Positions 36,235-45,262 of a DNA stretch of 64,000 bases are shown here, piece by piece (the first letter of the stretch is position 1; the number at the start of each line of letters is the position of its first letter). Origin of the DNA: Hwangdonia seohaensis (GTDB taxonomy: Bacteria; Bacteroidota; Bacteroidia; Flavobacteriales; Flavobacteriaceae); contig NZ_JAVSCK010000003.1 in the NCBI RefSeq assembly GCF_031932625.1, forward strand, positions 434,001 through 498,000. Direction: 5' to 3'. The position numbers and the translations under genes are program-made. The notes under the pieces were generated by a model that was not told where the DNA came from, searched no databases, and worked only from the letters and a program-made list of their open reading frames with translations.

Positions 36235-37770
36235 ATGCAACACGATAAGGTATTAATTTTAGATTTCGGATCGCAATACACACAGCTTATTGCGCGTAGA
36301 GTTAGAGAGCTTAACATCTATTCCGAAATACATCCATTCAACAAAATTCCAACAAACATTGACGATTACAAAGCCGTAATTCTTTCTGGTAGCCCATTTT
36401 CGGTACGGGGCGAATCTGCTTTACATCCAGATTTATCTGAGATACGAGCAAAAAAACCACTTCTCGCCGTGTGTTATGGCGCGCAATATTTGGCCCATTT
36501 TTCGGGAGGTGAAGTGGCACCATCAAACACTAGGGAATACGGGCGTGCAAACTTGTCGTTCATTAAAAACGATGAGCCTTTCTTTAAACATATAAACGAA
36601 GGCAGTCAAGTTTGGATGAGCCATAGTGATACCATTAAACAATTACCTACAAAAGCTGTTTTATTGGCCAGCACAAACGATGTTGAAAATGCCGCATATA
36701 AAATTGAAGGTGAACAAACTTATGCCATTCAGTTTCATCCGGAAGTATATCACACAACCGATGGCAAACAACTTTTGGAAAACTTTTTAGTGGGCATTGC
36801 CAATCTCAATCAAGATTGGACACCCGATTCCTTTGTTGAAGAAACCGTTGAGGCGATTCGAGAAAAAGTAGGAAACGGCAAGGTGGTTTTAGGGCTTTCG
36901 GGTGGCGTAGATTCTACCGTGGCGGCAGTGTTGTTAAACAAAGCCATTGGAGAAAACCTGTATTGCATTTTTGTAAATAACGGTTTGCTCAGAAAGAACG
37001 AGTTCGAAAACGTATTAAACCAATACAAAGGCATGGGCCTTAACGTTAAAGGTGTTGATGCCTCTAAGCGATTTCTTGAGGCTTTAAAAGGCATTGAAGA
37101 CCCAGAGCTGAAACGCAAAGCCATTGGGAATTCGTTTATCGAGGTTTTTGATGACGAAGCCAACAAATTGGAAGACGTAAAATGGTTGGCACAAGGCACG
37201 ATTTATCCTGATGTTATCGAGAGTGTATCGGCTACTGGCGGCCCATCGGCAACCATAAAATCGCATCACAACGTTGGTGGATTGCCGGATTTTATGAAGC
37301 TTAAAATCGTGGAACCGCTTCGCGCTATTTTTAAAGATGAGGTAAGACGCGTTGGTGCGACTTTGGGTATCGATCCGGAATTGTTAGGGCGTCACCCATT
37401 TCCGGGACCCGGTTTGGGCATTCGTATTTTGGGCGATATTACGGCTGAAAAAGTACGTATGCTTCAAGAGGTTGATGCTATTTTTATTAATGGTTTGAAA
37501 GCTTGGGGACTTTACGATAAGGTTTGGCAAGCCGGCGCGATGTTATTGCCCGTTAACAGTGTTGGCGTTATGGGCGATGAGCGTACCTACGAAAAATGTG
37601 TGGCGCTTAGAGCCGTAGAAAGTACCGATGGCATGACGGCCGATTGGGTAAACTTGCCATACGAATTTCTTCAAAAAACATCCAACGATATAATAAATAA
37701 AGTAAAAGGCGTTAATAGAGTAGTGTACGACATTAGCAGTAAACCACCGGCAACCATTGAGTGGGAGTGA
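36235..37770 (+). CDS. guaA: GMP synthase (glutamine-hydrolysing)
   Basis: GuaA turns XMP, glutamine and ATP into GMP. The protein is 511 aa from the ATG at 36235. A TTG two codons earlier lies in the -7 element and is rejected. The N-terminal class I glutamine amidotransferase has ILDFGSQYTQLIARRVRE, nucleophile Cys about 80 in LAVCYGAQYLA, and His/Glu in QFHPEVYHT. The ATP-pyrophosphatase domain has the PP-loop GLSGGVDSTVAAVL. The C-terminal dimerisation domain has HPFPGPGLGIRILGD and ends KPPATIEWE, the invariant GuaA tail. It is complete and core. Confidence 0.98.
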   Translation: MQHDKVLILDFGSQYTQLIARRVRELNIYSEIHPFNKIPTNIDDYKAVILSGSPFSVRGESALHPDLSEIRAKKPLLAVCYGAQYLAHFSGGEVAPSNTREYGRANLSFIKNDEPFFKHINEGSQVWMSHSDTIKQLPTKAVLLASTNDVENAAYKIEGEQTYAIQFHPEVYHTTDGKQLLENFLVGIANLNQDWTPDSFVEETVEAIREKVGNGKVVLGLSGGVDSTVAAVLLNKAIGENLYCIFVNNGLLRKNEFENVLNQYKGMGLNVKGVDASKRFLEALKGIEDPELKRKAIGNSFIEVFDDEANKLEDVKWLAQGTIYPDVIESVSATGGPSATIKSHHNVGGLPDFMKLKIVEPLRAIFKDEVRRVGATLGIDPELLGRHPFPGPGLGIRILGDITAEKVRMLQEVDAIFINGLKAWGLYDKVWQAGAMLLPVNSVGVMGDERTYEKCVALRAVESTDGMTADWVNLPYEFLQKTSNDIINKVKGVNRVVYDISSKPPATIEWE

Positions 37771-37898
37771 TTAGGTTTTGAGGCTAGAAGCTTGAAGCTA
37801 GAAGTTGGAAGACATAAAAGTAAATAAGTTGAATTTATATTGAGCATTTAATTTTAACTACCAAATCAGTGCCCCTCCTTGGAGGGGTTAGGGGTGGG
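37771..37898 (+). repeat. Low-complexity and hairpin repeats after guaA
   Basis: Two pieces are seen. At 37783-37812 is a degenerate tandem of AGAAGCTTGAAGCT type. At 37872-37898 CCCCTCC-TT-GGAGGGG is followed by TTAGGGGTGGG. Both look like dispersed intergenic repeats that I recall from other Bacteroidota. Together with copy C of the GCGTTAGGG element they fill much of the 412-bp gap before the LysM-PBP1 gene. Confidence 0.55.
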
Positions 37899-37917
37899 TT
37901 TTTAGAGCAAGAGTTTC

Positions 37918-38033
37918 GCGTTAGGGATTGAACGGCATGTTTGAGCTCGCCGACGAAGGAGGAAGCGAGTAGTGAAAGCCCGACCACTTGCCCTGAGCGC
38001 AGCCGAAGGGTTATGGTAACGCCCAAATAAAAA
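37918..38033 (+). repeat. Dispersed GCGTTAGGG...CGCCCAAA element, copy C
   Basis: It begins GCGTTAGGGATTG, includes GCGAGTAGTGAAAGCCCGAC, CACTTGCCCTGAGCGCAGCC and GAAGGGTTATGGTAACGCCC, and ends in AAATAAAAAA. The 3' half is nearly identical to copy B. A minus-strand frame across it (37835-38026) has no start context or domain and is not called as a gene. Confidence 0.8.
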
Positions 38034-38182
38034 ATTTGAACGCTTTAAAAATGTAGTTTTGGCACACTATGTGCTCTTGTTAAACGAAAAGGAAGCCTAT
38101 GGCATCTATTAGGCAAAATAGCAACGTATATACATAGATTGCCCGCGTTTTATTATATTTATATCGATTAGACATTAACAAC

Positions 38183-40108
38183 ATGAATAGATTTTTATTA
38201 GTATTTATTTTGGTTTTGGCATTTGGTTTTACTTCGGTAAATGCCCAAAACTTTAGCACCCACCAAGTTAAAAAAGGCGAAACCATTGAAGAGGTCGCCA
38301 AACGATATTTTGTAACGCCATCGGATATTTATGAGTTAAATCCGGATGCCAAAAAGGAATTGAAGCCCAATACGATTTTAATCATTCCGTTGTCCAAAGC
38401 CCAAAAGCCCAAAATGGTTACGGTTAAGGAGTTGCAAGGTTTTGAAAAGCATAAAACCCGAAGAAAGGAGACTTTGTACAGTTTGGCCAAAAAGTATAAT
38501 GTTACTGAAGACGATATAAAGAAATACAATAAATTTTTATATGCCGATCCGCTTAGGAAAGGGGATAAGCTGCAAATTCCGATTTTTAAAATTACCGAGG
38601 AAATTGAAGCAGAACCTACAAAAACTTACATAGTACAGCCTAAAGAAGGAAAATGGCGCATTGCCTATAAATTTGGGATTTCGGTTAAGGAACTGGAAGA
38701 GCTCAACCCGGAAATGGACGAGGTCTTAAAAGATGGCCAAGAAATTATTGTACCAAATATTGAGGATGGCGAAGAACGGGAAGTTGACGATAAATACAGC
38801 TATTACAAAGTATTGCCAAAAGAAGGCTTTTATCGATTAAAGCTTAAATTAGGTTTGGAAAAGGAAGCGTTGGAAGCTTTAAATCCGGGTTTGGCAGAAA
38901 GCGGTTTAAAAGTGGGCATGATTTTAAAAATACCGTTTAACGACACGCTTTCCATTGAAGCATCGAACAGCATTAATTTAACTGACAGTATTGTGGACTT
39001 TAATACAAAACACATTGCTGTAATGCTGCCGTTTAGATTGAATAGAGTAGATTTTCAATCCAAGGAAGAGACTAAAAATAGCATTGTTAAAGATCGATAT
39101 TTAGACACTTCGCTCGATTTTTACTCGGGTGTTTTAATGGCCATTGACTCGTTAAAAACTTTGGGCATTTCGCTAAAAGTAGATGTGTACGATACTAAAA
39201 ATGAAATAGGCGAAGTTTCAAAAATAATCAAGGAAAACGATTTTGAAACGGTGGATGCCGTAATTGGGCCATTAACCTCAAATACGTTTGATAAAGCGGC
39301 ATTAGAACTAAGGCGTTATAACGTGCCCGTAGTTTCGCCCATTGGACTGAATTTAAAACTATACGACAATGTGTTTCAATCAAGGCCACCAAACGATAAG
39401 CTGAAAAGTACCTTGGTAAACTACGTTAAAACGGATACTTTACCGAGCAACATTATTGTAATTTCAGACTCTAAACACACACAAATCTCTAATGATTTAA
39501 AACGCGATTTTAATCACGCCAAACAAATACATTCAAGAAAAAACAAAAAGAGTGGCGATGATGATTTTTTTGTTACCAAAGAAGATATTGAAGAAGCGTT
39601 GAAACCCGGTAAAAACATGGTGTTTTTAGAAACTAAAAACGAAGGTTTTGTGTCTAACGTTACCAGTATTTTAGCTTCATTAATTAAAGCAGAAGACTTA
39701 ATCACAAAAACAGAAGCGGTTGAAATTGTATTGGCGACTACCAATATGAATGCGGCTTTTACGGCCGATGGTGTATCTAACGAACATCTGTCTAAATTGC
39801 AATTTCTTTATGCGGCTACCTCTAAATCGTATAACGAATCTGATAATAATGCTTTTGTAAAACGCTATAAAAATCTTTACAATACCACACCAAATAGTGC
39901 AGCGGTTAAAGGCTTCGATTTAACGATGGATGTTGTGCTGCGCATTGTGAGTTCGGAAGACTTATACATGTCGGTTAACAATGCGCCACTAACGGAATAT
40001 GTAGAAAACAAGTTTGCTTACAAAAAGAAACTTTTTGGTGGTTATTATAACGACACGGTTTACCTGGTTAATTACCAAGATTTAACCGTTGTTGAGGTTA
40101 AACAATAA
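38183..40108 (+). CDS. LysM and PBP1-domain periplasmic protein
   Basis: This 641-aa protein has a signal peptide (MNRFLLVFILVLAFGFTSVNAQ). Four LysM or LysM-like modules occupy about 25-260: VKKGETIEEVAKRYFVTPSD, RRKETLYSLAKKYNVTEDD, then two more degenerate ones (PKEGKWRIAYKFGIS and PKEGFYRLKLKLGLE). A type I periplasmic-binding-protein domain covers about 275-640 (IAVMLPFRLNRVDF, VDAVIGPLTSNTFDKAALE, NVPVVSPIGLN). It probably binds peptidoglycan and a ligand in the periplasm. LysM-PBP1 fusions next to guaA are, as I recall, conserved in Flavobacteriaceae. Function is unproven. Confidence 0.88.
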   Translation: MNRFLLVFILVLAFGFTSVNAQNFSTHQVKKGETIEEVAKRYFVTPSDIYELNPDAKKELKPNTILIIPLSKAQKPKMVTVKELQGFEKHKTRRKETLYSLAKKYNVTEDDIKKYNKFLYADPLRKGDKLQIPIFKITEEIEAEPTKTYIVQPKEGKWRIAYKFGISVKELEELNPEMDEVLKDGQEIIVPNIEDGEEREVDDKYSYYKVLPKEGFYRLKLKLGLEKEALEALNPGLAESGLKVGMILKIPFNDTLSIEASNSINLTDSIVDFNTKHIAVMLPFRLNRVDFQSKEETKNSIVKDRYLDTSLDFYSGVLMAIDSLKTLGISLKVDVYDTKNEIGEVSKIIKENDFETVDAVIGPLTSNTFDKAALELRRYNVPVVSPIGLNLKLYDNVFQSRPPNDKLKSTLVNYVKTDTLPSNIIVISDSKHTQISNDLKRDFNHAKQIHSRKNKKSGDDDFFVTKEDIEEALKPGKNMVFLETKNEGFVSNVTSILASLIKAEDLITKTEAVEIVLATTNMNAAFTADGVSNEHLSKLQFLYAATSKSYNESDNNAFVKRYKNLYNTTPNSAAVKGFDLTMDVVLRIVSSEDLYMSVNNAPLTEYVENKFAYKKKLFGGYYNDTVYLVNYQDLTVVEVKQ

Positions 40109-40124
40109 GCTTTAAAGCAAAACG

Positions 40125-40185
40125 TTTTAAATACGTTAATACGAAGTAGTCGCGATGTTTATCGGGATGACTGGCTCTCTGTAAG
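40125..40185 (+). repeat. Short repeat-like tract with CGAAGTAGTCGCGATG
   Basis: The stretch CGAAGTAGTCGCGATG, then TTTATCGGGATGACTGG, resembles intergenic repeat debris seen elsewhere in the window (CTTCGACTACGCTCAG pieces). It occupies the 134-bp gap before the DUF922 gene. No coding content. Confidence 0.35.
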
Positions 40186-40242
40186 AAAACAAACAGAACG
40201 CGTATTGGCAAAGTTTAAACGGTTGTTTTTTATCTAATTTTT

Positions 40243-40779
40243 GTGGCAAAAGTATTCCTTATTTTATGTGTCTTTTTATGTGTTCAGGATGAGCCAACGC
40301 TATCTTGGAACGAATCTTACAAACTATCGTGGGCAGATTTTAAAGGAGCGCCAAACCCTAAGGTGAGTGCTGTGGCCATAACTGCTTCGGGAATTTCGTT
40401 TGGGTTTTCGGTGCGAGAAACGGATGGTGAAGTTGTTGGTTTTTCAGCCGAAGTGTTTAGTCATTTTTATCCAGAACAATCGTGGTACAAATCCAACCTT
40501 GCCGATAATCATGTATTAGGGCATGAGCAATTGCATTTTGATATTACCGAGCTGCACGTTCGTAAATTTAGGCAACGCATCAGTCTGCTTAAAGTATCAA
40601 ATCATATTAAAAATGAATTGCGCCAACATAATAAAACCATTAATAATGAATTGGCCGCAATGCAGGATAAATACGATGCCGAAACGAATTATTCCAGGGA
40701 TAGTGAAAATCAAGCTAAATGGAAGAGCTATATTGCAGACGAACTTAATAAGCTTTCAAAATATAAATCGGTAGAGTAG
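40243..40779 (+). CDS. DUF922 predicted zinc-dependent protease
   Basis: This 178-aa protein has a short hydrophobic N terminus (AKVFLILCVFLCV), so it is exported or anchored. The signature is LGHEQLHFDITELHVRKFRQ, where HEQLH is an HExxH zincin motif, with LSWADFKGAPNP upstream as in other DUF922 members. The start is GTG at 40243, because no ATG is available before the hydrophobic segment. Protease activity is predicted, not shown. It is followed 7 bp later by the DUF3820 gene. Confidence 0.83.
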   Translation: MAKVFLILCVFLCVQDEPTLSWNESYKLSWADFKGAPNPKVSAVAITASGISFGFSVRETDGEVVGFSAEVFSHFYPEQSWYKSNLADNHVLGHEQLHFDITELHVRKFRQRISLLKVSNHIKNELRQHNKTINNELAAMQDKYDAETNYSRDSENQAKWKSYIADELNKLSKYKSVE

Positions 40780-40786
40780 TAGCGGC

Positions 40787-41014
40787 ATGAATCCAGATAA
40801 AGATTTCCTTATAAAATTAGCGCATACTAAAATGCCTTTTGGCAAGTATAAAGACCGCTATTTAATTGATTTGCCCGAATATTATGTGGTTTGGTACAAC
40901 AATAAAGGCTTCCCGAAGGGGAAATTGGGCGATATGCTTAAACAGGTTTACGAGCTTAAATTAAACGGGCTGGAAGATTTAATACGGAATATAAAGCGGC
41001 AGTATCCTAAGTAA
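40787..41014 (+). CDS. DUF3820 family small protein
   Basis: This 75-aa cytoplasmic protein matches DUF3820 along its full length: MPFGKYKDRYLIDLPEYYVV, WYNNKGFPKGKLGDML, and YELKLNGLEDLIRNI. The (M)PFGKYKGR..DLPE.Y..W pattern is the hallmark. The family is poorly characterised and sometimes labelled as a quorum-sensing-regulated virulence factor. It is likely cotranscribed with the DUF922 gene and convergent with the hydrolase that follows. Confidence 0.88.
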   Translation: MNPDKDFLIKLAHTKMPFGKYKDRYLIDLPEYYVVWYNNKGFPKGKLGDMLKQVYELKLNGLEDLIRNIKRQYPK

Positions 41015-41019
41015 TTTTT

Positions 41020-41679
41020 TTAATCTATTCTTTTACTCAACCAATCTTTAAACTCAAAAAAATTCTGTGGCGCAACGCCGTGCCCGACAGGAAATTCAGA
41101 ATACACATTCTTAATATTCAACACATTTAAAAACGGGGCTGTTTGTCGCGCCCAATCTACTGGAATCACTTGGTCCACGCTTCCGTGGGAACAGTAAAAA
41201 TCCAGATTGGAATAATCTTTTTGCTTTATGTCTTCAGGTAAAATATCATGGTTAATATAACCGCTTAGTGCCACAACATTCTTTATTTTTTCGGGGTAAG
41301 TTAGCGCTACGGCATAACTTAAAATAGAACCTTGGCTAAAGCCTAAAAGCGATACATTGTTTTTGTTTACAGGATAATTATTTACAGCTTCATCAATAAA
41401 ATTAGCAATTAATTCGAGGGATTCCCTGGCCTGTTCGTTGTCGTTCCATTTGCCTTTATCGGCATCAAAATTAATGGCATACCACGCATTGCCATAAGGC
41501 TGTAATGGGTACGGTGCTTTTACTGAGATGATAAAAAGCTCTTCTGGCAGTTCGTTGGCGAATGAGAATAAATCGTTTTCATCGCTACCATAGCCATGCA
41601 ACATAATTAATAATGGTGCGTGTTCTGTTAGAGTAGATTCCCGAATGATATGCTGTAGTGAAAGAGATGTATTTGACAT
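41020..41679 (-). CDS. Phospholipase/carboxylesterase-type alpha/beta hydrolase
   Basis: This 219-aa cytoplasmic serine hydrolase has the oxyanion motif LIMLHGYGSDENDLFSFA, nucleophile in LLGFSQGSIL (S115), Asp in SHGSVDQVIP (D169) and His in PVGHGVAPQ (H200). This matches the acyl-protein-thioesterase / carboxylesterase YpfH group. The substrate is not predictable. Its start codon directly follows the stop codon of the DUF4870 gene, so they are cotranscribed with the dihydroorotase-like gene. Confidence 0.88.
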   Translation of the reverse strand: MSNTSLSLQHIIRESTLTEHAPLLIMLHGYGSDENDLFSFANELPEELFIISVKAPYPLQPYGNAWYAINFDADKGKWNDNEQARESLELIANFIDEAVNNYPVNKNNVSLLGFSQGSILSYAVALTYPEKIKNVVALSGYINHDILPEDIKQKDYSNLDFYCSHGSVDQVIPVDWARQTAPFLNVLNIKNVYSEFPVGHGVAPQNFFEFKDWLSKRID

Positions 41680-42012
41680 TTATTGACCTAAATTTGAAAA
41701 TATTTTTTGATAAAAAGCACCAACCAACGGTATTTCTTGAGATTTTCCGCTAATCGCACCTATAAAAGCATAGATAAATAATACGCTAAAAAAAATCCAA
41801 AACCCTAATGTGGCAAACCAGCTATTTACGGCACTTACCACCCAAGCTAGTATAAAATAAGTGAGCCATAAACCTAATGCTTGTCTGACATGAAAATTAG
41901 TGAACACATTTTTTTTATCATTATTCATAAAATAGGCAATAATAGTTCCTATAATAGTAATGTAACTTACAATTGCCAAGGTTTTGCCTTCTTCAATATC
42001 TTGCTGTGTCAT
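41680..42012 (-). CDS. DUF4870-like small membrane protein
   Basis: This 110-aa protein has three membrane helices: LAIVSYITIIGTIIAYFMN, HVRQALGLWLTYFILAWVV and FATLGFWIFFSVLFIYAFIGAI. FTNFHVRQALG is the motif of DUF4870 / Tic20-like small membrane proteins. Function is unknown. It lies 2 bp from the dihydroorotase-like stop codon and directly before the hydrolase, in one operon with BatA/vWA at its head. Confidence 0.8.
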   Translation of the reverse strand: MTQQDIEEGKTLAIVSYITIIGTIIAYFMNNDKKNVFTNFHVRQALGLWLTYFILAWVVSAVNSWFATLGFWIFFSVLFIYAFIGAISGKSQEIPLVGAFYQKIFSNLGQ

Positions 42013-42014
42013 GA

Positions 42015-43271
42015 TTACGGGTTTATAGAAATTTTATTATTCGAAATAATGCCATAAACTTTTCCTTTTAAAGGTTCATTTTCAAAAATGGCATTTTTAG
42101 ACTTCGAAATGATATCCTTTTTAGTAAATGTATATTTATGTGCAGGATTAAAAAGCGTAATATTAGCCGTATTGCCAACATTTATAGGGGTTTGCTCCAA
42201 TCCAAATCGCGATTTTCCTTTAGTTAAAATATCAATTGTTTTTTTAGTTGTAAAGATATTTTGTAGCGCACCAAAAGCCGATTCGAGTCCGATAGTGCCA
42301 TAATCGGCATAATCAAATTCTATCTTTTTTTGTTCAATATCAATAGGGTTGTGGTCGCTGGTTACCATATCAATCGTGCCATCTTTAAGACCTTCAATTA
42401 GTGCCTCAATATCTTCTTGGGTGCGCAATGGTGGCGATACTTTAAAATGGGTGTTGAAATCATTTAAAATGGCATCGGTAAAATATAAATTATGTATGGC
42501 GACACTGCAACTTACATCCAGTTTTTTCTGTTTTGCAGCTCTAATCAAATCCACCGATTTTGCTGTAGAAATGGTCGGTATATGTAATTTTCCGCCGGTG
42601 TATTCCAATAAAAATAAATCGCGTACTATTTGCAATTCTTCTGCTAAAGCCGGATTTCCTTTTAAACCTAAAGTGGTGCTGGTAATGTTTTCGTTCATAA
42701 CACCATGCCCGGAAATTTTATTTTCCTGCGGAAAGGAGCAGACCAAACCATCAAAATTACTGGCATATTGCAAGGCGATTTTCATTAGATTCGGATTGGA
42801 AATGGACTTTTTATAATCGTAAAAAGCTACCGAACCTGCCGTTTTCATATCAAACAATTCCGCTAAATCTTCCCCTTTGCTATTTACCGTTAACGCGCCA
42901 ACGGGCAATAAGGTTACGGCGTTGTTGGCCGATTTTGAGTTTACAAAGGTAACATCCGAATTTGTATCGATTACAGGATTGGTATTAGCATGCATCGCTA
43001 CCGCCGTAAAACCGGATGCCGCAGCGGTTTTTAGTCCGTTTAAAATGGTTTCGCGTTCCTCAAAACCTGGTTCGCCAAAACATACGCTGCTATCAAACCA
43101 ACCTTGTGAGATGTGCAGATTGTCAAGTTCAATTTCGGCGTAATTATTGGGGTTTTTAAGCGATTTTCCAATTTTTGAAATCACACCTTTTTCAATTAAT
43201 ATATCTTGAGTGGAATTGTGAAACTCACTTTTAGAATCAATAATTGTGGCAGACTTTATAAGTATGTTCAT
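42015..43271 (-). CDS. pyrC: Dihydroorotase-like protein lacking the HxH metal motif
   Basis: This 418-aa protein has the dihydroorotase fold, the family of the third step in pyrimidine synthesis. However, the N-terminal metal motif that normally reads DxHxHxRxPG is here GWFDSSVCFGEPGFEERET, so both His and the Arg are replaced. Other family positions remain: GGKLHIPTIST, SCSVAIHNLYF, FKVSPPLR and MVTSDHNPID. It may be a non-catalytic dihydroorotase homologue of the kind that supports aspartate transcarbamoylase in Pseudomonas, or it may use other ligands. I recall similar replacements in other Flavobacteriia. It overlaps the BatA/vWA stop codon by 4 bp. Confidence 0.8.
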   Translation of the reverse strand: MNILIKSATIIDSKSEFHNSTQDILIEKGVISKIGKSLKNPNNYAEIELDNLHISQGWFDSSVCFGEPGFEERETILNGLKTAAASGFTAVAMHANTNPVIDTNSDVTFVNSKSANNAVTLLPVGALTVNSKGEDLAELFDMKTAGSVAFYDYKKSISNPNLMKIALQYASNFDGLVCSFPQENKISGHGVMNENITSTTLGLKGNPALAEELQIVRDLFLLEYTGGKLHIPTISTAKSVDLIRAAKQKKLDVSCSVAIHNLYFTDAILNDFNTHFKVSPPLRTQEDIEALIEGLKDGTIDMVTSDHNPIDIEQKKIEFDYADYGTIGLESAFGALQNIFTTKKTIDILTKGKSRFGLEQTPINVGNTANITLFNPAHKYTFTKKDIISKSKNAIFENEPLKGKVYGIISNNKISINP

Positions 43272-45193
43272 TTAAAATATTTTAAGATGAGCATTTCAAC
43301 AAGCAATAATAGTAGTGCAAAAATAACAAACCATTTCCACAGCGCATTAATTTTTGAGTCACTTTTTATGGTATCGAAAATTTCAGTAATGGAATGGCTT
43401 ACGGTGGCATCTTTTACATTCGAAAGATTGCTGTAAATTAAATCGCTCTCATTTCTGTTGTAATTATAGCTCACCTTTGCAATGGTTTCAGCTTTGTTTT
43501 TTATGGCGTATGTACTGGCAACCGTTGGATTATCGGATGTATTAATCACCACTTTGTTGTTGAAGGATTGCTGTTTTGGTATCAAATTGATATCATTATT
43601 TACCAGTGCTAAAATATCGTCTTGCTGCAATTGCGTATCCACATCAAACCGGTTTTCTTCGCCTATGGTGTAATATAATTGCGGGATTTTAAAGCTGAAT
43701 TTTGCGATATTATAAAGCGTGGGAACAATTAAAGGTGAACTCTTGAAATTTGAATTATCGTTATTTAAAGCCGAAGTAAATATAAACGCATTCTGGTTTT
43801 GGTATAAAAAAGCCTTGTTATCCTCAAAACTCAAAACTTTTGAAGCACCATTTGAAACCACATTGTAAAAGCTATTTACTTTGGGGTATTGAAAGTTACG
43901 CACCTGTTTTTCAAACACACCATTGCTGTATAAAGGATGCGAATAGTTTATGGTGGTCATGCGTTTTTCATTGGCATTTAAATCGCTAAACGAGGTTGCG
44001 TAGTTTAAAAGCAGTGCGTTGTAAGCTGATTTTGTAATGTCTTTTGAAGGTATAACAACCAGCGAGCCACCTTGATTTGTAAAGGCTTTTATGGCCGAAA
44101 CTAAGGCATTCGGAATGGTTTTCAATTCATTTAAAACAATGAGATGCTGATTATCAAAAAGATTATAATTTAATTGATTGGTTGAAGTTGATGTATAATT
44201 GAATTCAGTTGAATTGTAAATACGTTTTAAAAACGAATCGTCACTTTCATTTATTGATAAAACATTAATTTTTGAAGCGGTATTTATATTGAAAAACAAG
44301 CTGTTGTCGAATTGTAAATGGGCATCGTTAATGGTGAGCTTTCCATCTATAACTTCATTTATGGGAAGCGAAAAAGTAGTGCTGGCTTTATCATTGATTT
44401 CCACCGAGGTTTTAGCAATTAAGTTCTCGTTGTTAAATAACGAAATGGGTACGTTTTCTGTGCCGTTCCCAGTTTGTTTTAATTGTACGGTAAGCTCAAT
44501 ATGTGTTGGAGAGGTTCCGGAAACATAGGCGCTATCAACCGAAATATTACGCGCATTTACTGGCTGTAGTTTAACAAAATGCAAATTGGTTAACGAGTCT
44601 TTTTTAACGGTTATTTCGCTGTTGTCTTCTTGGAAATCCGATATTAAAACGATGTTTTTAACAGCATTCGATGTTGCGTTGAAAAGCGTCTGGCTTTTTA
44701 ATAATGCCGCTGTAGTTGTTAAATTGTTCGCTGTATAATCCAGTTGTAACAAATCATTTTTTATAGCCTTTATTGTCGTATTTTTATAAACCGTGTTGTT
44801 TGTAAATAATGCTATATTTTCGTTTTCGGGCACATTATTTATAAGGTCGTGTACGGCACGTTTTAAAAGCTCGCCGTTATTGCCTTTGGCTTGCATGCTA
44901 AACGAATTATCTAAATAAATAACCGTTTCTTTTTTGGTATTTAAGGCGTCGATTTTTGAAGTAAACGGTTGCGCAAATGCCAATACAATAGCCGCTAACA
45001 ATAACAATCTGGTACACAGAATCAGCCATTTTTTTATTTGCGAACTCTTACGTGTTTTCAGTGTGGCCTCTTTTAAAAAAGCCACATTGGTGAACGCTGT
45101 TTTTTTAAATTTCCGGAGTTGAAATAAATGAACAATAATAGGTATTAGCAGTAAAAATAAGGCGTAAAGAAGTTCGGGGTGTTTAAACTGCAT
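43268..45193 (-). CDS. BatA / von Willebrand factor A domain membrane protein
   Basis: This 641-aa protein has an N-terminal double-anchor BatA domain (LLYALFLLLIPIIVHLFQLR, IKKWLILCTRLLLLAAIVLAFAQPF). A vWA domain follows with MIDAS motif in VIYLDNSFSMQA (about 94-101). A long periplasmic part follows, and a membrane helix lies at the end (WKWFVIFALLLLLVEMLILKYF). The family is linked to the Bacteroidota Bat aerotolerance system by homology, although this long single-gene form is a separate branch. It heads the operon with pyrC-like, DUF4870 and hydrolase genes. Confidence 0.87.
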   Translation of the reverse strand: MQFKHPELLYALFLLLIPIIVHLFQLRKFKKTAFTNVAFLKEATLKTRKSSQIKKWLILCTRLLLLAAIVLAFAQPFTSKIDALNTKKETVIYLDNSFSMQAKGNNGELLKRAVHDLINNVPENENIALFTNNTVYKNTTIKAIKNDLLQLDYTANNLTTTAALLKSQTLFNATSNAVKNIVLISDFQEDNSEITVKKDSLTNLHFVKLQPVNARNISVDSAYVSGTSPTHIELTVQLKQTGNGTENVPISLFNNENLIAKTSVEINDKASTTFSLPINEVIDGKLTINDAHLQFDNSLFFNINTASKINVLSINESDDSFLKRIYNSTEFNYTSTSTNQLNYNLFDNQHLIVLNELKTIPNALVSAIKAFTNQGGSLVVIPSKDITKSAYNALLLNYATSFSDLNANEKRMTTINYSHPLYSNGVFEKQVRNFQYPKVNSFYNVVSNGASKVLSFEDNKAFLYQNQNAFIFTSALNNDNSNFKSSPLIVPTLYNIAKFSFKIPQLYYTIGEENRFDVDTQLQQDDILALVNNDINLIPKQQSFNNKVVINTSDNPTVASTYAIKNKAETIAKVSYNYNRNESDLIYSNLSNVKDATVSHSITEIFDTIKSDSKINALWKWFVIFALLLLLVEMLILKYFK

Positions 45194-45262
45194 TCCTTTT
45201 TAGATTTGTCAAACCATAATTTTTTAATAAAAGTAAAACACAACGGTATAAGGTTTTAAGCT

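Noticed and set aside
37872..37898. guaA terminator at the CCCCTCC hairpin
   Set aside because: There is no T tract directly after the stem, so it is more like a dispersed repeat.
37835..38026. Minus-strand frame of 63 codons across the repeat after guaA
   Set aside because: It lies wholly inside dispersed repeats, has no domain, and would be explained by repeat composition.
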